Of a stretch of DNA of 64,000 bases, positions 31,886 through 40,945 are shown one piece after another (position 1 is the stretch's first letter; the number at the start of each line of letters is the position of its first letter). The DNA comes from Shimia_B sp038525525 (GTDB lineage Bacteria > Pseudomonadota > Alphaproteobacteria > Rhodobacterales > Rhodobacteraceae). A program made the position numbers and the translations under genes. Location of the stretch: assembly GCA_038525525.1 (NCBI GenBank), contig JBCBHO010000002.1, positions 496,001 to 560,000 on the forward strand, in the 5' to 3' direction. The notes beneath the pieces are model-generated. The model was not told the origin of the DNA and did no database searches. It was given only the letters and a program-made list of their open reading frames with translations.

Positions 31886-33047
31886 GGCTCAGGACGGACA
31901 GGAGAAGACCGAGGAACCAACCGAGAAGCGGCGGGCCGACGCGCGCAAGGACGGGCAGGTCGTGACCTCGACGGAGGTCTTCGTTCTCGTGACGCTGGCG
32001 ACGGCCACGCTCATCTACCTCGTGGGCAGAGCCCGGCTCCCCGGCCTCGCCGGGCTCTGGGCGCAGGGCTTCGTGATCTCGCCGGGCACGGCGCTCGACG
32101 GCCTCTTGATCGCCCGCACCGGCCACCTTCTCGCATGGACGGCCGCCGCGGCCGCGATCGGCCTGCCGCTCATCGCCGTGATCCTCGCGGCGCAGGCCGG
32201 CGTGGGCGGGCTCAACTTCGCGACGAAGGCCATCGGCTTCAAGCCCGAGAAGATCGACCCCCTCAAGGGCTTCCAGCGCATGTTCTCCATGCGCGCGCTG
32301 GTGGAGCTCTCCAAGGCAACGCTTAAGGTGCTCTTGCTTCTGGGTGCGGGGCTTATCGCGGTCTGGCCGCTCTACCCGGCCTTCGAGACCGCCGCCTCGC
32401 AATCGACGGGCGATGCCATTGCCCTGCTCGGGACGGCCATGCTGCGGCTTCTCGGCGGTGTGCTCGTGGGGCTCCTGCTCATCGCGGCCATCGACCTCGT
32501 CTGGCAGATCCATCAAAATACGCTGCAGCTCCGGATGTCGCGGCAAGAGATCAAGGACGAGGTGAAGGAAGCCGAGGGCGCCCCTGAGCAGAAGGCCGAG
32601 CAGCGTCGGCGGCAGCGCGACGCCTCGCGCCGAGCCGCGGAGCGCAAGGCCCTCGATGACGTGCCGAGTGCCAACGCCATCATCACGAACCCCACGCATT
32701 TCGCCGTCGCGCTGCGCTATGATCCGGCCTCCGGTAAGGCGCCGATCATCGTGGCCATGGGCAAGGGCGACCTCGCGCGGGAACTCATCCGCCGGGGGCG
32801 GCTCGCGACGGTCAAGACGCTGCGCGTCCCGCCGCTGTCTCGGGCGCTCTTCTTCCACGGGACCCTCGGGAAAGAGATTCCTGAAGCGCTCTACGCGGCG
32901 GTCGCCGTCGTTCTCGCCCATGTCTGGCGCCTCGATCGCGGGATGGCGGGCCCGCTTCCGGCCGTGAGCCTGCCCGAGGAGTTGCTCTTCGATGAATTCG
33001 GGCGCCCTGCGTCCCGACCGTCCCGACCGTCCCGACCGTCCCGGTAA
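31878..33047 (+). CDS. flhB: flagellar export switch protein FlhB
   Basis: A 389-residue membrane protein. The N-terminus EKTEEPTEKRRADARKDGQV is diagnostic, four membrane helices follow, and the autocleavage motif NPTH is at residues 271-274. FlhB switches export from rod/hook to filament substrates when FliK signals. The tail ends in an unusual Arg-Pro-Ser repeat encoded by a 9-base tandem repeat. The partner gate protein gene flhA is not in the window. Confidence 0.96.
   Translation: MAEAQDGQEKTEEPTEKRRADARKDGQVVTSTEVFVLVTLATATLIYLVGRARLPGLAGLWAQGFVISPGTALDGLLIARTGHLLAWTAAAAAIGLPLIAVILAAQAGVGGLNFATKAIGFKPEKIDPLKGFQRMFSMRALVELSKATLKVLLLLGAGLIAVWPLYPAFETAASQSTGDAIALLGTAMLRLLGGVLVGLLLIAAIDLVWQIHQNTLQLRMSRQEIKDEVKEAEGAPEQKAEQRRRQRDASRRAAERKALDDVPSANAIITNPTHFAVALRYDPASGKAPIIVAMGKGDLARELIRRGRLATVKTLRVPPLSRALFFHGTLGKEIPEALYAAVAVVLAHVWRLDRGMAGPLPAVSLPEELLFDEFGRPASRPSRPSRPSR
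33011..33044 (+). repeat. 9-base tandem repeat in the 3' end of flhB
   Basis: Three exact copies of GTCCCGACC at 33011-33037 and a partial fourth to 33044, stopping just before the TAA. Each unit encodes Ser-Arg-Pro, giving the RPSRPSRPSR tail of FlhB. The length is a multiple of three, so copy changes would alter the tail without shifting the frame. Confidence 0.9.
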
Positions 33048-33068
33048 TCAGCAAGGGAGCTGCCCCCC

Positions 33069-33284
33069 GTGTCAGACCCATCCCACCGCCCCTCCACGGG
33101 AGACATGATCTCCACTCTCTGCTTTCTCGGCGTGGGGCTCTGGCTCCTCGGCAACGCGACGCTGGAGGCGTGGCCCCGCAACGCGCTCCTCGCGCTGGCA
33201 GGTGCGGCCAGCCTTGCAGGCGCGGCGCGCCACATCATCGCGCGCGCGGTCTCGAGCCGCGGGGAGGAGCGTCGGCGACCCTAG
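33069..33284 (+). CDS. small hydrophobic protein downstream of flhB
   Basis: A 71-residue protein with two hydrophobic stretches (MISTLCFLGVGLWLLGN and NALLALAGAASLAGAARHII) and a basic end. No family recognised. GTG start at 33069, 21 bases after flhB, so it may be the last gene of the fliO operon. Its end overlaps the convergent yeiH-like gene by 4 bases. Confidence 0.5.
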   Translation: MSDPSHRPSTGDMISTLCFLGVGLWLLGNATLEAWPRNALLALAGAASLAGAARHIIARAVSSRGEERRRP

Positions 33285-34339
33285 CTGGGCAGAAAAAAGA
33301 GCAGTCCGGCGAGGCAGAAGACGAGGAGGGCCACGGTGGTGGCCACGGCGGCGCCGAGAGGCGCCCAGCCCACCTCTGTAACGTCCTTGATCGGCGTCGC
33401 GAGGCCCACCGCCGCGATGGCCGTCACAAGACAGGCTTGGGACAGGGTGCGCAGCGCCGTCTCGAAGGAGGCGGGTACGAGCCCGATGGAGTTCGCGACG
33501 ACGAGCGCGGCAAAGCCGAGAAGAAAGACCGGCACGAGCTGCGGCTTGTCCCCCGCCGGGCCGTCGCGCGAAGCGGCATAGACGAGCCCAATGATGAAGA
33601 TGACCGGCAGGAGCAGCGCGACGCGGAAAAGCTTCACGATCGTCGCCGTCTCGCCGGCCTCTGTGGAGACGGCAAAGCCCGCCCCCACGACCTGCGCGAC
33701 ATCGTGGATCGTTGCGCCCAGAAGGATCCCGATGGCGCGGTCCTCGAGCCCGAAGAGCTGGAAAAGCGAGGGGTAGATGACCATTGCAGCCGTGGAAAGC
33801 GACGTGACGATGATCACGGTGAACGCGGTCTGACGCTCGAGTTCTGGCCCCCGGGGCAGGACCGCGGAGATGGCGAGCGCGGCCGATGCGCCGCAGATGG
33901 CCGTGGCACCGCCGAGGAGCACACCGAACTGGCGCGTATGCCCGAGCGCCCGCGCCGCGAAGACGCCCATCGCGATCGCGCAGACCATGCCGCCGATGAC
34001 GAGCACTGCCACGCTCCAGCCCAGCGCGACCACGTCCCCGAGGACGACACGCGCGCCCAGGAGGGCGATGCCCACGCGCAGGATGCGCTTTGACGCGAAG
34101 AGGACCCCGGCGCTCGGTTTCGTGCCTTTTTCGATTGCCGGGGCCAGCGCCATGCCGATGAGCAAGGCCAAGAGCATGACCGGGCCGCCCACATTGGCGG
34201 AGACGAACGCCGCCGCCCCCGCAACGACGGCGGCGAGGATGATCCCCGGAAGGAGTGCCTGTACTCGAGCGAAAATGCGGGGCCTCGTTGGTCTCGTTAG
34301 GGCGGTCGCCGGAGGCAGATGTGTCGCGAGAGGCAGCAC
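33281..34339 (-). CDS. YeiH-family putative sulfate exporter
   Basis: An inner-membrane protein of about 350 residues with some ten hydrophobic segments. Family features are GGPVMLLALLIGMALAP, RILRVGIALLGARV, GGATAICGASAALAISAVLP and GATIHDVAQVVGAGFAVS. YeiH-type proteins are annotated as putative sulfate exporters without firm transport data. The start is uncertain: the frame stays open to 34534, but that would overlap the divergent gene at 34515, and no good ribosome site precedes the ATG at 34477. I use the GTG at 34339, which gives the family's usual length. Confidence 0.85.
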   Translation of the reverse strand: MLPLATHLPPATALTRPTRPRIFARVQALLPGIILAAVVAGAAAFVSANVGGPVMLLALLIGMALAPAIEKGTKPSAGVLFASKRILRVGIALLGARVVLGDVVALGWSVAVLVIGGMVCAIAMGVFAARALGHTRQFGVLLGGATAICGASAALAISAVLPRGPELERQTAFTVIIVTSLSTAAMVIYPSLFQLFGLEDRAIGILLGATIHDVAQVVGAGFAVSTEAGETATIVKLFRVALLLPVIFIIGLVYAASRDGPAGDKPQLVPVFLLGFAALVVANSIGLVPASFETALRTLSQACLVTAIAAVGLATPIKDVTEVGWAPLGAAVATTVALLVFCLAGLLFFLPS

Positions 34340-34514
34340 TCTGTCAATCTCGCCGTAGTTTTCCGCACCGCGCCACGCCACCCAGTCACCGGCCCGCACG
34401 GCACGCGGGCGCAACAAAAAAGCCACAGCGCGAGGCGCAGCGCGACGGGGTGCGCGCACTCGGGGCGCGCAGGGCATAGTCAGTGGCAGCAAGGATGCAA
34501 TCAAGGAGCGCGCC

Positions 34515-35546
34515 GTGAAGACGCTAGGCTTCACCTGCCTGAAGGATGACGGCCCCTACCTCGTGGAATGGCTGGCGCATCACCTCGCGGCGGGCTTTGG
34601 CAAGATGCTCGTCCTGACCCACGATTGCACGGATGGCTCCGATGCGCTGATGGATGCGCTCACGGCCGATCCGCGGATCGCCCATGTCCCTTTCGATCGG
34701 ACTGAGGGCAAGGCTGTCCAGTGGCAGGCGCTGGCCCATGCGGCGCGGCACGCGGAGTACCAGTCCGCCGACTGGGCGCTCTTCTTCGATGTGGACGAAT
34801 TCCTGTGCCTCGACGGGTCGGCGGACATCGCGGCGCTGATCGAGGCTTTCGGCGGCGATGCCATTGCCCTCCCCTGGCGGCTTTTCGGATCAGGCGGGCA
34901 GGAGACGTGGCGCGAAGAGCTCACGCCGGAGCGCTTTCTGCGCGCAGCGGCGGAGGATCTGCACTTCCCCCTCGCGCATCTCTTCAAGACGCTGCATCGG
35001 CCGGTAGCCTTTCAGAAGCCCGGCGTGCACCGCCCGCGTGGCCGGAAGGGCGAAGCGACCGTCTGGACGGGGCCCGACGGTGCCCCCCTGCCCCGCGGCT
35101 TCGACACGGCGCAGAATGCCATTTCTCTTTACGGGCTCGTACGCGGCAAACGGCAGGCGTGGCTCAACCATTACTCGCTCAGGTCCCGGGATGAGTTCAT
35201 GGTCAAACGGAGCCGGGGGCTGCCCAACCACGAGGCACGCGAGATCGGCGTGACCTACTGGCTCGAGCGCAACTGGAACATTGTGGAAGAGCGCACTATC
35301 GCCGCGATGCTCCCTGCGACCCGCGCGACCTATGACGCGCTGATGGCGCTGCCGGGCGTGGCGAAGGCCCATGCGGCGTGTCGCGCGGCCCATGACGCGC
35401 GGGCCCGGGCGCTCGCGTCAGACGTCGAGGCGGCACGCCTTGCCTTCCGATTGAAGCTCGCCGGGGACAGCACGCCGCCCACTGCAAACGATGCTCGGCT
35501 GCTCATGAAACAGGTGGCGGCAGCGAAAACCTCAGCGCCCGACTAA
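34515..35546 (+). CDS. glycosyltransferase of the GT2_4 type (DVDEF)
   Basis: A 343-residue cytoplasmic protein. The opening TLGFTCLKDDGPYLVEWLAHHLAAGF, the acidic CTDGSDALMDAL and the metal-binding DVDEFL motif (FFDVDEFLCLDG) match Glyco_tranf_2_4 proteins. It is strikingly like the N-terminal half of the fusion protein at 49565 (KDEGPFVLEWVAHHLAVGF, WRIFGSGG against WRLFGSGG, MNHYAVKS against LNHYSLRS). GTG start at 34515. It stands alone between the flagellar cluster and metabolic genes, so it could serve the glycan island or flagellin glycosylation; neither is shown. Confidence 0.85.
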   Translation: MKTLGFTCLKDDGPYLVEWLAHHLAAGFGKMLVLTHDCTDGSDALMDALTADPRIAHVPFDRTEGKAVQWQALAHAARHAEYQSADWALFFDVDEFLCLDGSADIAALIEAFGGDAIALPWRLFGSGGQETWREELTPERFLRAAAEDLHFPLAHLFKTLHRPVAFQKPGVHRPRGRKGEATVWTGPDGAPLPRGFDTAQNAISLYGLVRGKRQAWLNHYSLRSRDEFMVKRSRGLPNHEAREIGVTYWLERNWNIVEERTIAAMLPATRATYDALMALPGVAKAHAACRAAHDARARALASDVEAARLAFRLKLAGDSTPPTANDARLLMKQVAAAKTSAPD

Positions 35547-35639
35547 GGTCCGTTGGGCGAATGGGAAAGAGACGCCCGTTTCACTTCCCAACAGCCACCT
35601 AGCCCCCCCTTGCGCGGCTTTGGAAAAGGGCCAGAAGGC

Positions 35640-36386
35640 TCACGCCTCGGGCGTTGCGTTTCGGCTGGGCTCACCCAGGACCAGCTCGCTGCGGCGCTGC
35701 TCGTCCTTGGTGGCTTGGTTCACGGCCATCATCTTGCTGCGCGTGTCGAGGGTCAGCGCCACGTGGACCTGATCGCGCAGTTCGGGGTCCTTGTCGACAA
35801 GGGCACGCAAGGCCGTCCGGCTCATCCGGAAAAGCCGCGTACCCGGGCAGGCGACCACGCGGGCGGTGGCGGGCTCGTCGCTCAACACGGTGATTTCGCC
35901 CAGCAGGCTTCCGGCCGCCACATGGGCAAGCACGCGGCCCTCGGTTTCTGCGCGGGCCGCGCCGCTCTTGAGATAAAAAAGCGCCGTCGATGGCGCGCCC
36001 TCCTCGATGAGGACGGTCTCTTCGGCCACGTCCAGCCAATGCCCGGCGTTCAGGAATTGGCGCGCGTTGATGCGCGGCATATGGGCGAGCTTGTCTTGCA
36101 CGAAATCGGCTTCCTCGGGTGAGAACTTCACCGCACGCGACCTCAGGAAGAGCCGCGTGAGGCCAAAGACCGAAATGAGGATCCAGCTCACCTGGATGAT
36201 TGCGGAGTAGAGATTGAAATTCGCGAAGAGGGAAACGAGGACGAACGAGGCAGCGGCGAGATTCATCCAGGCATAGGCGAAGCCGGAGCCGCGGATGTAG
36301 CCGGCCTGCAGCAAGAAATAGCTGCTGAGGTAAAACGAGACGCCGACCGTGCCGGCCAGGGCAAATGCATCGATAAACTGGGTCAT
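35640..36386 (-). CDS. membrane protein with C-terminal cyclic-nucleotide-binding domain
   Basis: A 248-residue protein. Three or so hydrophobic segments occupy residues 5-85 (FALAGTVGVSFYLSSYFLL, AYAWMNLAAASFVLVSLFANF, LYSAIIQVSWILISVFGL). A CAP/cNMP-type beta-barrel follows, with GSLLGEITVLSDEPATARVVA at the phosphate-binding-cassette position, then RLFRMSRTALRALVDKDPEL. It resembles Popeye/cNMP-binding membrane proteins. ATG at 36386 is chosen because the frame upstream is low-quality sequence. No helix-turn-helix, so it is not a Crp-type regulator. Confidence 0.78.
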   Translation of the reverse strand: MTQFIDAFALAGTVGVSFYLSSYFLLQAGYIRGSGFAYAWMNLAAASFVLVSLFANFNLYSAIIQVSWILISVFGLTRLFLRSRAVKFSPEEADFVQDKLAHMPRINARQFLNAGHWLDVAEETVLIEEGAPSTALFYLKSGAARAETEGRVLAHVAAGSLLGEITVLSDEPATARVVACPGTRLFRMSRTALRALVDKDPELRDQVHVALTLDTRSKMMAVNQATKDEQRRSELVLGEPSRNATPEA

Positions 36387-36805
36387 GGCCACATTTCCGA
36401 CCCTCGGGAACACACGCGGCGGGGGGTCAGGATCATGCGTGGCACCCAGACGGCAATGACGCAATGAAAGATGTTTGAAGGGGCAGTCACGCATGAGCCT
36501 CACGCTGCCCCGGTCGAGCCCTCCAGACCGAATTGTCGTGCGCTGGGCCGGAGACCCGCGGGGCCCCGTGAGCTGGCTGCGCGAGGAGACCTTTGGACAC
36601 GTGGACTGGGCCAAGACCCCGGCACCTGAGAAGCACGAGCGACGCGAACCGCGCCCGGCTGCTGCACGCTTTCCGCGCAAGTGCCCGATTTTACAAGTGT
36701 TTGCCCCCCTGCTTGCCCTGGCCCCGAGGCGCGCTGGTTGACGTTCGACGGGATTCTGCGTCACGCTCGTCACATCCGTGACACAAGTTCACTAGGGAGA
36801 AACCA
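36387..36805. other. 419-base intergenic region between divergent genes
   Basis: No convincing gene. An 88-codon open frame at 36475-36741 has Pro/Arg-rich sequence without domains and looks like chance. Near the TAXI gene, GTCAC-ATCC-GTGAC at 36769-36782 is a perfect 5-bp inverted repeat with an extra GTCAC at 36760-36764, a possible operator just upstream of the AGGGAG ribosome site. Promoters for both flanking genes should lie here, but I could not identify clear -35/-10 pairs. Confidence 0.5.
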
Positions 36806-37774
36806 ATGAACAAGCATCTCACCGGAGCGCTCGTCGCTGCCGCCACCTTCTTTGGTGCGGGCGTCGCGTCTGCCCAAGAGACATTCATCACCATCGGCAC
36901 CGGCGGCGTGACCGGGGTCTATTATCCCACCGGCGGAGCGATCTGCCGGATGCTGCGCCCGGGCCGGGCGGATCACGGCATCCGCTGCGGCGCCGAGTCC
37001 ACCGGCGGCTCGGTCTTCAATATCAACGCGATCCGGGGCGGCGAGCTCGAGTTCGGCGTCGCCCAGTCCGACTGGCAGTTCCACGCCTTCAACGGCACCT
37101 CCCGTTTCGAGGAGCAAGGCCCGTTTGAAGAGCTGCGCGCCGTCTTTTCGGTGCACCCTGAGCCCTTCACAGTCGTGGCACGTGCCGACGCGGGCATCTC
37201 GACCTTCGAGGACCTCAAGGGCAAGCGCGTGAACGTGGGCAACCCGGGCTCGGGCCAGCGCGGCACGATGGAAGTGCTCATGGCCGCCATGGGCTGGACG
37301 ATGGACGACTTCGCAGTGGCCTCCGAGCTGCAGGCGGCAGAGCAATCGCAGGCGCTGTGCGACAACAACATCGACGCGATGATCTACACCGTGGGCCACC
37401 CGTCGGGCTCAATCCAGGAAGCGACGACGGCCTGCGACTCCGTGCTTGTGACAGTCGATAACGACGCCGTGGCACAGCTCGTGGCCGACAACAGCTTCTA
37501 CCGGACGGCAACGATCCCGGGCGGCATGTACCGCGGCAGCGACAGCGATGTGCAGACCTTCGGCGTGGGCGCGACCTTTGTCAGCTCCACCGACGTCTCC
37601 GAAGACGTGGTCTACGAGGTCGTGAAAGCGGTCTTCGAGAACATCGACCAGTTCAAGGGCCTGCACCCGGCCTTCACGAACCTCGATCCGCAGCAAATGG
37701 CCACCGACAGCCTGTCCGCGCCGCTGCACCCCGGTGCGGAGCGTTATTACCGTGAGGCCGGCCTGATCGAGTAA
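36806..37774 (+). CDS. TAXI-family TRAP transporter solute-binding protein
   Basis: A 322-residue periplasmic protein. The signal peptide ends ASAQ at residues 21-24. The mature start ETFITIGTGGVTGVYYPTGGAICRML is the TAXI-TRAP signature, followed by STGGSVFNINAIRGGELEFGVAQSDW and DLKGKRVNVGNPGSGQRGTME. It captures a substrate and delivers it to the fused permease encoded downstream. TAXI systems transport organic acids or amino-acid-like compounds; the substrate here is unknown. A downstream aminotransferase gene hints at an amino compound. Confidence 0.95.
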   Translation: MNKHLTGALVAAATFFGAGVASAQETFITIGTGGVTGVYYPTGGAICRMLRPGRADHGIRCGAESTGGSVFNINAIRGGELEFGVAQSDWQFHAFNGTSRFEEQGPFEELRAVFSVHPEPFTVVARADAGISTFEDLKGKRVNVGNPGSGQRGTMEVLMAAMGWTMDDFAVASELQAAEQSQALCDNNIDAMIYTVGHPSGSIQEATTACDSVLVTVDNDAVAQLVADNSFYRTATIPGGMYRGSDSDVQTFGVGATFVSSTDVSEDVVYEVVKAVFENIDQFKGLHPAFTNLDPQQMATDSLSAPLHPGAERYYREAGLIE

Positions 37775-37806
37775 CCGGTCCGCTTCCAGCGCATGACACT
37801 GGTTCC

Positions 37807-37827
37807 GGGCGGCGCGTTCTGCCGCCC
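37807..37827 (+). other. intercistronic hairpin between binding protein and permease genes
   Basis: GGGCGGC (37807-37813) and GCCGCCC (37821-37827) form a perfect 7-bp stem with a 7-base loop and no T-run after it. Such hairpins often let the binding protein mRNA outlast that of the permease. Confidence 0.6.
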
Positions 37828-37867
37828 GTAGCCCACAAACACAGTTGCCGCGCAGGGGGATACCGCA

Positions 37868-40504
37868 TTGGCCGATCAGAACAGCCAGGACAGCCGCCAG
37901 TTCTCCGACGATGAGCTTCAGGATCTCGTCGCGAGCACCGACAGCGGCGGACGGGAGCCCAAGAGCCGCGCCATAGCGCTCCTCATCGCCGGAATTGCCC
38001 TCGTCTGGTCGCTCTTCCAGCTCTGGATCGCGCAGCCGATGCTCTGGTTCGGTGAGTATTTCTCGGTGATGAACTCGTCGCAGACGCGGCCGCTACATCT
38101 TTTCTTTGCGATCGTTCTGGCCTTCCTCGCCTACCCGGCCTTCAAGAGATCCCCGCGGGATCGCGTCCCGCTCGCCGATTGGGTCCTTTTGGCCATCGGA
38201 GGGTTCTGCACCTTCTACATTTTCTGGGCCGCTGACACGCTCGCCCTCACGGCGCGCTCCGGCCTTCCCACGGACTTTCAGGTCTATGTCGGCGCCGTGG
38301 GGCTCGTGATCCTGCTTGAGGCGTCACGCCGCGCGCTCGGCCCCGCGCTCACCATCGTGGGCTCACTCTTCATCCTCTACGGCTACATGGGCTCGGGCTG
38401 GCTGATCCCGGAGCTCATCGAGCACGAAGGGCTCTCCGCGAACCGCCTCCTCAACGCGCTCTGGCTCGATACGAGCGGGGTCTTCGGAATACCTCTCGGC
38501 GTCTCGACGGCGTTCGTCTTCCTTTTCGTCCTTTTCGGCTCGCTTCTCGATAAGGCAGGCGCGGGCAATTACTTCATCAAGCTGGCCTTCGCAGGGCTCG
38601 GGCACCTCCGCGGCGGACCCGCCAAGGCTGCAGTCGTGGGCTCGGCCATGACCGGCCTCATTTCCGGCTCCTCCATCGCCAACGTCGTGACCACCGGCAC
38701 CTTCACGATCCCGCTCATGAAGCGGGTGGGCTTCACCTCCGAACAGGCGGGCTCCGTCGAGGTCGCCTCGTCCGTGAACGGCCAGATCATGCCGCCCGTC
38801 ATGGGCGCCGCGGCCTTTCTCATGGTGGAGTTCATCGGGATCTCCTACGTGCAGGTCATCACGCACGCCTTCATCCCGGCGGTGATCAGCTACATCGCCC
38901 TCGTCTACATCGTGCATCTCGAGGCGCTGAAGAAGAACATGCCCGCCCTGGGCGAGGCCAAGAGCTTCTCGGGGATGTTGATCAAGTTCTTCCTCGGCTT
39001 CGCCGTGGCCGGCGTGGGCTTCACGGCGCTCATCTACGGGGTCGATGCCCTCCGCGCCGCAACGCCCTCCCTGACGGGACCGATCATGATGGTGCTCTTG
39101 GCGGCGGTCTATGTCTGGCTGGTGGCCGTGGCCGCACGCCGCCCCGATCTCGAAGTGGATGATCCCAACGCCAAGGAAGTGCAGCTTCCCGAAGTGAAGG
39201 ACATCTATGCCACGGGGCTCCACTACGTACTTCCCATCGTCGTCCTCGTCTGGTTCCTCATGGTCGAGCGGCAATCACCGGCGCGCTCGGCTTTCTTCGC
39301 CACCTCGCTCATGATCGTCATCATCCTCACGCAGCGCCCGCTCAAAGCGATGTTCCGCGGCCAGATGGACATCTTCATGTCCGAACTGCGCGCCGGGTTC
39401 GACGATCTCGTCGCGGGCCTCATTGCGGGCGCGCGCAACATGATCGGCATCGGGGTGGCCACGGCTGCCGCGGGCATCATCGTGGCCATCGTGACGCTGA
39501 CCCCAATCGGGACCGAGCTCGCGGGCCTCGTCGAGCAGCTCTCGGGCGGCATCCTCTTCGTGATGCTCGTGCTCATCGGGCTCTTCTCGCTGATCCTCGG
39601 GATGGGGCTGCCGACCACGGCGAATTACATCGTGGTCTCCTCGCTCATGGCGTCCGTGGTCGTCTCGCTCGGCGCGCAGGAGGGTCTGATCGTTCCGCTC
39701 ATCGCCGCGCATCTCTTCGTCTTTTACTTCGGGATCATGGCCGATGTGACGCCGCCCGTGGGCCTCGCGAGCTTTGCCGCCGCCGCCGTGTCGGGTGGAG
39801 ACCCGATCAAGACGGGCTTCACGGCGTTCTTCTACTCGCTGCGCACGGTGGCGCTGCCCTTCCTCTTCATCTTCAACCCCACGCTCATCCTTTACGGCGT
39901 GGACCTCGGGACCTGGGCCGGGGTGCTTCAGGCGGTCTTCGTCTTCATCGTGGCCACCTTCGCGATGCTGCTCTTCGCGGCGGCCACGCAGGGCTACTTC
40001 CTGGCGCGCTCGAAGATCCACGAAACACTGGCGCTGCTCCTCGTGGCGTTCACGCTCTTCGTGCCGAATGTCTGGCTCGACATGGTGCAGTCCCCCTTCC
40101 GGTCCGTCGACGGCGCACAGTTCGAAAGCGTCCTCGGTGATCTGCCGGAGGGCGAGCAGATCCGTGTCCTGATCTCTGGGCCGAACTTCGAGACCGGGGA
40201 TGTGGCCGAGACGACCCTCATGGTCGACGTGGCCGGCGCCACGCCCGAGGAACGGCTCGCCAATTCGGACCTGCCCCTGATGCCGGGGGGTGCGCCGGGC
40301 CAGATCGACGTCCCCGCCTTCGGCACCGATGCCGAGGAGGCTCTGATCGACTTCGATTTCTTCACCGATGAGCCGGTCGTCATCGCCTCGGTGCAAGTCC
40401 CGCAAGACCGGATGCCGGAACAGATATTCTATCTCCCGGCGCTCCTACTGCTCGGTCTCGTGATCGTTCTGCAACGCCGCCGCCAGACCCAGCCGGCTTT
40501 CTGA
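37868..40504 (+). CDS. TRAP transporter fused permease (4TM-12TM) with DUF3394-like tail
   Basis: An 878-residue membrane protein combining the small DctQ-like part (four helices within residues about 40-190) and the large DctM-like part (GSAMTGLISGSSIANVVTTGTFTIPLMKRVG and LILGMGLPTTANYIVVSSLMA are family signatures). After the last DctM helices a soluble segment of about 100 residues (EQIRVLISGPNFETGDVAET...) and a final membrane helix match the DUF3394 extension often found on TAXI permeases. TTG start at 37868 has AGGGGGA about 7 bases upstream. Works with the TAXI binding protein at 36806 using a cation gradient. Confidence 0.93.
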   Translation: MADQNSQDSRQFSDDELQDLVASTDSGGREPKSRAIALLIAGIALVWSLFQLWIAQPMLWFGEYFSVMNSSQTRPLHLFFAIVLAFLAYPAFKRSPRDRVPLADWVLLAIGGFCTFYIFWAADTLALTARSGLPTDFQVYVGAVGLVILLEASRRALGPALTIVGSLFILYGYMGSGWLIPELIEHEGLSANRLLNALWLDTSGVFGIPLGVSTAFVFLFVLFGSLLDKAGAGNYFIKLAFAGLGHLRGGPAKAAVVGSAMTGLISGSSIANVVTTGTFTIPLMKRVGFTSEQAGSVEVASSVNGQIMPPVMGAAAFLMVEFIGISYVQVITHAFIPAVISYIALVYIVHLEALKKNMPALGEAKSFSGMLIKFFLGFAVAGVGFTALIYGVDALRAATPSLTGPIMMVLLAAVYVWLVAVAARRPDLEVDDPNAKEVQLPEVKDIYATGLHYVLPIVVLVWFLMVERQSPARSAFFATSLMIVIILTQRPLKAMFRGQMDIFMSELRAGFDDLVAGLIAGARNMIGIGVATAAAGIIVAIVTLTPIGTELAGLVEQLSGGILFVMLVLIGLFSLILGMGLPTTANYIVVSSLMASVVVSLGAQEGLIVPLIAAHLFVFYFGIMADVTPPVGLASFAAAAVSGGDPIKTGFTAFFYSLRTVALPFLFIFNPTLILYGVDLGTWAGVLQAVFVFIVATFAMLLFAAATQGYFLARSKIHETLALLLVAFTLFVPNVWLDMVQSPFRSVDGAQFESVLGDLPEGEQIRVLISGPNFETGDVAETTLMVDVAGATPEERLANSDLPLMPGGAPGQIDVPAFGTDAEEALIDFDFFTDEPVVIASVQVPQDRMPEQIFYLPALLLLGLVIVLQRRRQTQPAF

Positions 40505-40516
40505 GGAGGACACCTG

Positions 40517-40945
40517 ATGTTCAAGACCGTCCTGCTACCCATCGATCTCGACGACGCCTCGAGCTGGACAAAAGCGCTGCCCGCGGCCCGCTCGCTCTGC
40601 GGACCCGGGGGTGTGCTCCATGTGATGACGGTCCTGCCGGATTTCGGCATGGCCATGGTGGGAACCTTCTTCAAGGAGGGCTTCGAGGAGCGCGCGCTCC
40701 ACGACATCGGGGAAAAGCTGAGCGACTGGGTACGCAAGCATGTGCCCGAGGAGACCGAGGTGCATCCCCATGTTTTGCATGGGCGCGTCTACGAGGAGAT
40801 CATGAACGCCGCCGACAAGCTCGACGTGGATGCCATCGTCGTCGCCTCCCACCGGCCCGGGCTCACGGATTACCTCCTCGGACCCAATGCAGCGCGTGTG
40901 GTCCGGCATGCCAAGCAATCCGTCTTCGTCGTGCGCGGGAAATGA
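40517..40945 (+). CDS. universal stress protein, TRAP-associated
   Basis: A 142-residue UspA-fold protein (MFKTVLLPIDLDD at the start, DAIVVASHRPGLTDYLLGPNAARVVRHAKQSVFVVRG at the end). The ending corresponds to the G-x2-G-x9-G(S/T) nucleotide site, with GPNAARVVRHAKQS in place of the classic form. Usp proteins encoded with TRAP transporters, such as TeaD, are known to modulate transport. It lies 12 bases after the permease and overlaps the aminotransferase start by ATGA. Confidence 0.92.
   Translation: MFKTVLLPIDLDDASSWTKALPAARSLCGPGGVLHVMTVLPDFGMAMVGTFFKEGFEERALHDIGEKLSDWVRKHVPEETEVHPHVLHGRVYEEIMNAADKLDVDAIVVASHRPGLTDYLLGPNAARVVRHAKQSVFVVRGK

Noticed and set aside
35552..35593. inverted repeats (GTTGGG/CCCAAC and TGGGAA/TTCCCA) between convergent genes as a terminator
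   Set aside because: The two stems exclude each other, loops are long and no T-run follows, so a terminator is not supported.
36475..36741. 88-codon open frame in the gap upstream of the TAXI gene
   Set aside because: Pro/Arg-rich sequence without domain, membrane or signal features and a poorly spaced ribosome site; typical of chance frames in high-G+C DNA.
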